Assembly: GCF_005930495.1 (NCBI RefSeq)
Contig: NZ_SJEX01000036.1
Span: 1-46,618 of the forward strand
Length of the DNA stretch: 46,618 nucleotides
Direction of reading: 5' to 3'
Origin: Modestobacter excelsi
GTDB taxonomy: Bacteria > Actinomycetota > Actinomycetes > Mycobacteriales > Geodermatophilaceae
Shown: piece after piece, positions 45,075 to 46,618 of the stretch
Numbering within the stretch: position 1 is the stretch's first letter
How the letters are laid out: the number at the start of each line of letters is the position of its first letter
Notes under the pieces: generated by a model
What the model was told of the DNA's origin: nothing
The model's database searches: none
The model's input: the letters and a program-made list of their open reading frames with translations, nothing else
Made by a program: the position numbers and the translations under genes

Positions 45075-45884
45075 GTGTCCGACTCTGCGTTCTCCGCCGC
45101 CCATGGCTCCGCCCCGGACGAGGTGCTGGCCGCCGCGGTCGAGCCGGCCCGCGCGGCTGCCGCCGAGGTGGCCGGTGACCCGGCCGCCGTCGGTGACCAC
45201 CAGGCCGTGACCGCCGAGGTGCTCGCCGACGACGCCGACCCGGCGCTCGGCGTCGTGGTCACCCACTTCTTCGCCGCCACCCTGCCCGGCTACCGCGGCT
45301 GGCACTGGGCCGTGACGCTGGCCCGGGTGCCCGGCGACGACGAGCCCACCCTCGACGAGGTGGTCCTGCTGCCCGGTGACGCGGCGCTGCTCGCCCCGGC
45401 GTGGGTGCCCTGGCACGAGCGGCTGCGCCCGGGCGACCTGTCGGTCGGCGACGTCCTCCCCGCCACGGAGGACGACCACCGCCTGGTGCCCAGCTACCTC
45501 GCCGACGACGACTCCGCCGACGACCCGGCCGGCCGGGTGGTCGCCGAGGAGATCGGCATCGGCCGCGAGCGGGTGCTCTCGCCGCTGGGCCGGATCGAGG
45601 CCGCCGAGCGCTGGCGGGACGGCGACTTCGGGCCCCGCTCGGCCATGGCCCGGCACGCACCCGGCCCCTGCTCCACCTGCGGGTTCTTCCTCCCGCTGGC
45701 CGGGTCGCTGCGGCTGTCGCTGGGCGCCTGCGCGAACGGGTACTCCCCGGCCGATGGCCACGTGGTGACCGCCGACTACGGCTGCGGCGCGCACAGCCAG
45801 GCGACGCTGGAGCCCTCCGACGGGGAGCCGGCCGAGGTCCAGCTCACCGCGCGCTACGACACCGCGGACTTCGACGTCCTCTGA
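45075..45884 (+). CDS. DUF3027 protein, 269 aa
   Basis: Conserved actinobacterial protein of unknown function. Marks: GYRGWHWAVTLARV (about 72-85), LLPGDAALLAPAWVPW, and a C-terminal cluster CSTCGF (C199, C202), LGACANGYSPADGHVV (C219) and YGCGAH (C237, H240), which could bind zinc. GTG 45075 with GACAAT 8 nt upstream suggests a leaderless mRNA. The broken GNAT gene follows 5 nt after its stop. Confidence 0.9.
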   Translation: MSDSAFSAAHGSAPDEVLAAAVEPARAAAAEVAGDPAAVGDHQAVTAEVLADDADPALGVVVTHFFAATLPGYRGWHWAVTLARVPGDDEPTLDEVVLLPGDAALLAPAWVPWHERLRPGDLSVGDVLPATEDDHRLVPSYLADDDSADDPAGRVVAEEIGIGRERVLSPLGRIEAAERWRDGDFGPRSAMARHAPGPCSTCGFFLPLAGSLRLSLGACANGYSPADGHVVTADYGCGAHSQATLEPSDGEPAEVQLTARYDTADFDVL

Positions 45885-45888
45885 GCCG

Positions 45889-46483
45889 GTGAGCGGGCAG
45901 GCCGCGTTGCGGACCGCCCGGCTGCGGCTGGTGCCGCTGGCCGAGGAGCACCTCGAGGCCGAGGTCGAGCTGGACGCCGATCCCGAGGTCATGCGGTACG
46001 TGACCGGCCGGGCGAGCACCCGGGCGGAGGTCGAGGCCCGGCACCGTGAGCGGCTGGCCGTCGCCGCGCGGGTGCCGGGGCTCGGGTTCTGGGCGGGCCT
46101 GGTCGGGGACGAGTTCGTCGGCTGCAGAAGGACCCCCTCCTCCCCACCACTCACAAGCTCGCGGTGGGACCCGGGAGGGGGCCGGGTTGCTCCGCCGGCA
46201 CTGGCGCCGCGGGCTGGCCGGCGAGGGGGCGCGGGAGCTGCTCCGGCACGGCTTCGCCGACCTCGGGCTGCGGCGGGTGTTCGCCGAGACGATGGCCGTG
46301 AACACCGCCTCCCGCGCCACCATGGCGGCACTGGGGATGACGCACGTGCGGACGTTCCCGCTCGCCCTGGACGACCCGCTGCCCGGCAGCGGGCTCGGTG
46401 AGGTCGAGTACGCCATCACCCGCGAGGAGTGGCTGGCGATCCAGGCGTCCGGTCCTGGCGGCCGTGGCCCTGCCAGCGCATGA
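45889..46483 (+). pseudogene. GNAT acetyltransferase (RimJ/RimL-like) frameshifted by an embedded 58-nt repeat
   Basis: First half: GTG start, residues 1-79 LRTARLRLVPLAEEHLEAEV through FWAGLVGDEFVGC, ending exactly at 46125. A 58-nt palindromic element (46126-46183) follows. From 46184 the reading frame is +1: GLLRRHWRRGLAGEGARELL, FADLGLRRVFAETMAVN (the acetyl-CoA-binding and Asn motifs) and the normal end EYAITREEWLAIQ. The strands between EFVG and GLL that the family normally has (about 15-20 residues) are missing, replaced by the element. No single frame encodes the protein, so it is likely inactive. Confidence 0.85.
46126..46183. repeat. 58-nt palindromic element, copy 4, inside the GNAT gene
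   Basis: AGAAGGACCCCCTCC ... GGGAGGGGGCC. It matches 42305-42362 at 48 of 58 positions. At 58 nt (3n+1) it shifts the frame. The only copy of this family in the window that is not beside a stop codon. Confidence 0.85.
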
Positions 46484-46618
46484 GGCCCAGCCCGAGCAGG
46501 GCGAGCACGAGGGCGGCCACGCAGGTCCAGGTCCACACCCGGTCCACCCGGTCGCCCAGGACCAGCAGCACCACGAGCGCGACCGCCCACAGCGCCATGC
46601 CGACGTGCACCACCCGGG
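46416..46618 (-). CDS. DUF2530 membrane protein (partial)
   Basis: Reads out of the right edge. The visible part has two TM segments: VGMALWAVALVVLLVLGD and TWTCVAALVLALLGLGLMRW, typical of DUF2530, then a Gly/Pro/Arg tail. The frame stays open to the window edge, so the start lies outside it. Its 3' end overlaps the tail of the GNAT pseudogene by 68 nt. Confidence 0.8.
   Translation of the reverse strand, partial: RVVHVGMALWAVALVVLLVLGDRVDRVWTWTCVAALVLALLGLGLMRWQGHGRQDRTPGSPATPRG

Overview
The window is a very GC-rich, densely coded stretch of actinobacterial chromosome. GTG starts, apparently leaderless genes, an F420/luciferase-type oxidoreductase, a CIRCE-controlled solo groEL, DUF3263, DUF3027, DUF5313, DUF2530 and LytR_C proteins, and the XPB-type helicase next to a WYL-tailed helicase-associated protein all point to Actinomycetota. 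The overall style fits Geodermatophilaceae (Blastococcus, Modestobacter, Geodermatophilus), but that family assignment is an inference from memory of gene content. I see no phage, transposase, CRISPR array or recognisable defence island; most genes are core or housekeeping.

Layout. 1-8.6 kb: a truncated Pro/Gln-rich gene, a membrane protein, a 3-hydroxyisobutyrate-dehydrogenase-like reductase, tRNA-Thr(UGU), an overlapping Gfo/Idh/MocA plus LLM-oxidoreductase pair, dodecin, a TAT-exported Rieske lipoprotein, DUF5313, a CPA1 Na+/H+ antiporter, a RarD-like transporter and DUF3263. 8.6-14 kb: a LytR_C membrane protein, then a two-gene unit in which a secreted S15/CocE-type hydrolase is fused through one membrane helix to a cytoplasmic ABC ATPase, followed by its permease. 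14-19 kb: a HAD phosphatase, a SAM riboswitch followed by thrC, a cold-shock gene, and groEL behind two CIRCE operators. 19-25 kb: DUF72, a second Gfo/Idh/MocA enzyme, VOC, DUF4031, an HD hydrolase, a candidate structured RNA of about 185 nt, zwf and an MHS-type MFS transporter. 25-31 kb: a 42-codon ORF behind a hairpin that hides its Shine-Dalgarno, a large LuxR (LAL) regulator, PspC and a DEAD/DEAH helicase. 31-34 kb: a polar amino-acid ABC importer (binding protein, permease, ATPase). 34-46.6 kb: XPB helicase, cyclopropane-fatty-acid synthase, helicase-associated WYL protein, small proteins, acyl-CoA synthetase, a two-part cold-shock protein, DUF2771 lipoprotein, MFS, DUF3027, a broken GNAT gene and DUF2530. 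As I recall, this last block resembles the Mycobacterium tuberculosis Rv0861c-Rv0879c neighbourhood.

The most unusual signal is extragenic. At least two families of short repeats sit directly against stop codons. One is a 58-nt palindromic element with four copies: three at gene ends and one lying inside, and frameshifting, the GNAT gene at 46.1 kb. The other is an element of about 112 nt starting just after the stop codons at 4958 and 28623, with part of it repeated in inverted orientation after the helicase stop at 29252. Many other genes end in long, sometimes perfect palindromes without T-tracts (13.99, 14.06, 16.85, 18.80, 22.22, 33.97 and 35.82 kb). These look like this lineage's terminators or 3'-end elements.

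How the genes work together: clear units are the oxidoreductase pair (2262-4033), the hydrolase-ABC/permease unit (10244-13983), the Gfo/VOC overlap (19752-21082), the amino-acid importer (31230-33921) and the MFS/DUF2771 overlap (42899-44979). Regulation visible in the sequence includes SAM control of thrC translation, HrcA/CIRCE control of groEL, a candidate operator over the MFS promoter, and long leaders on both cold-shock genes.
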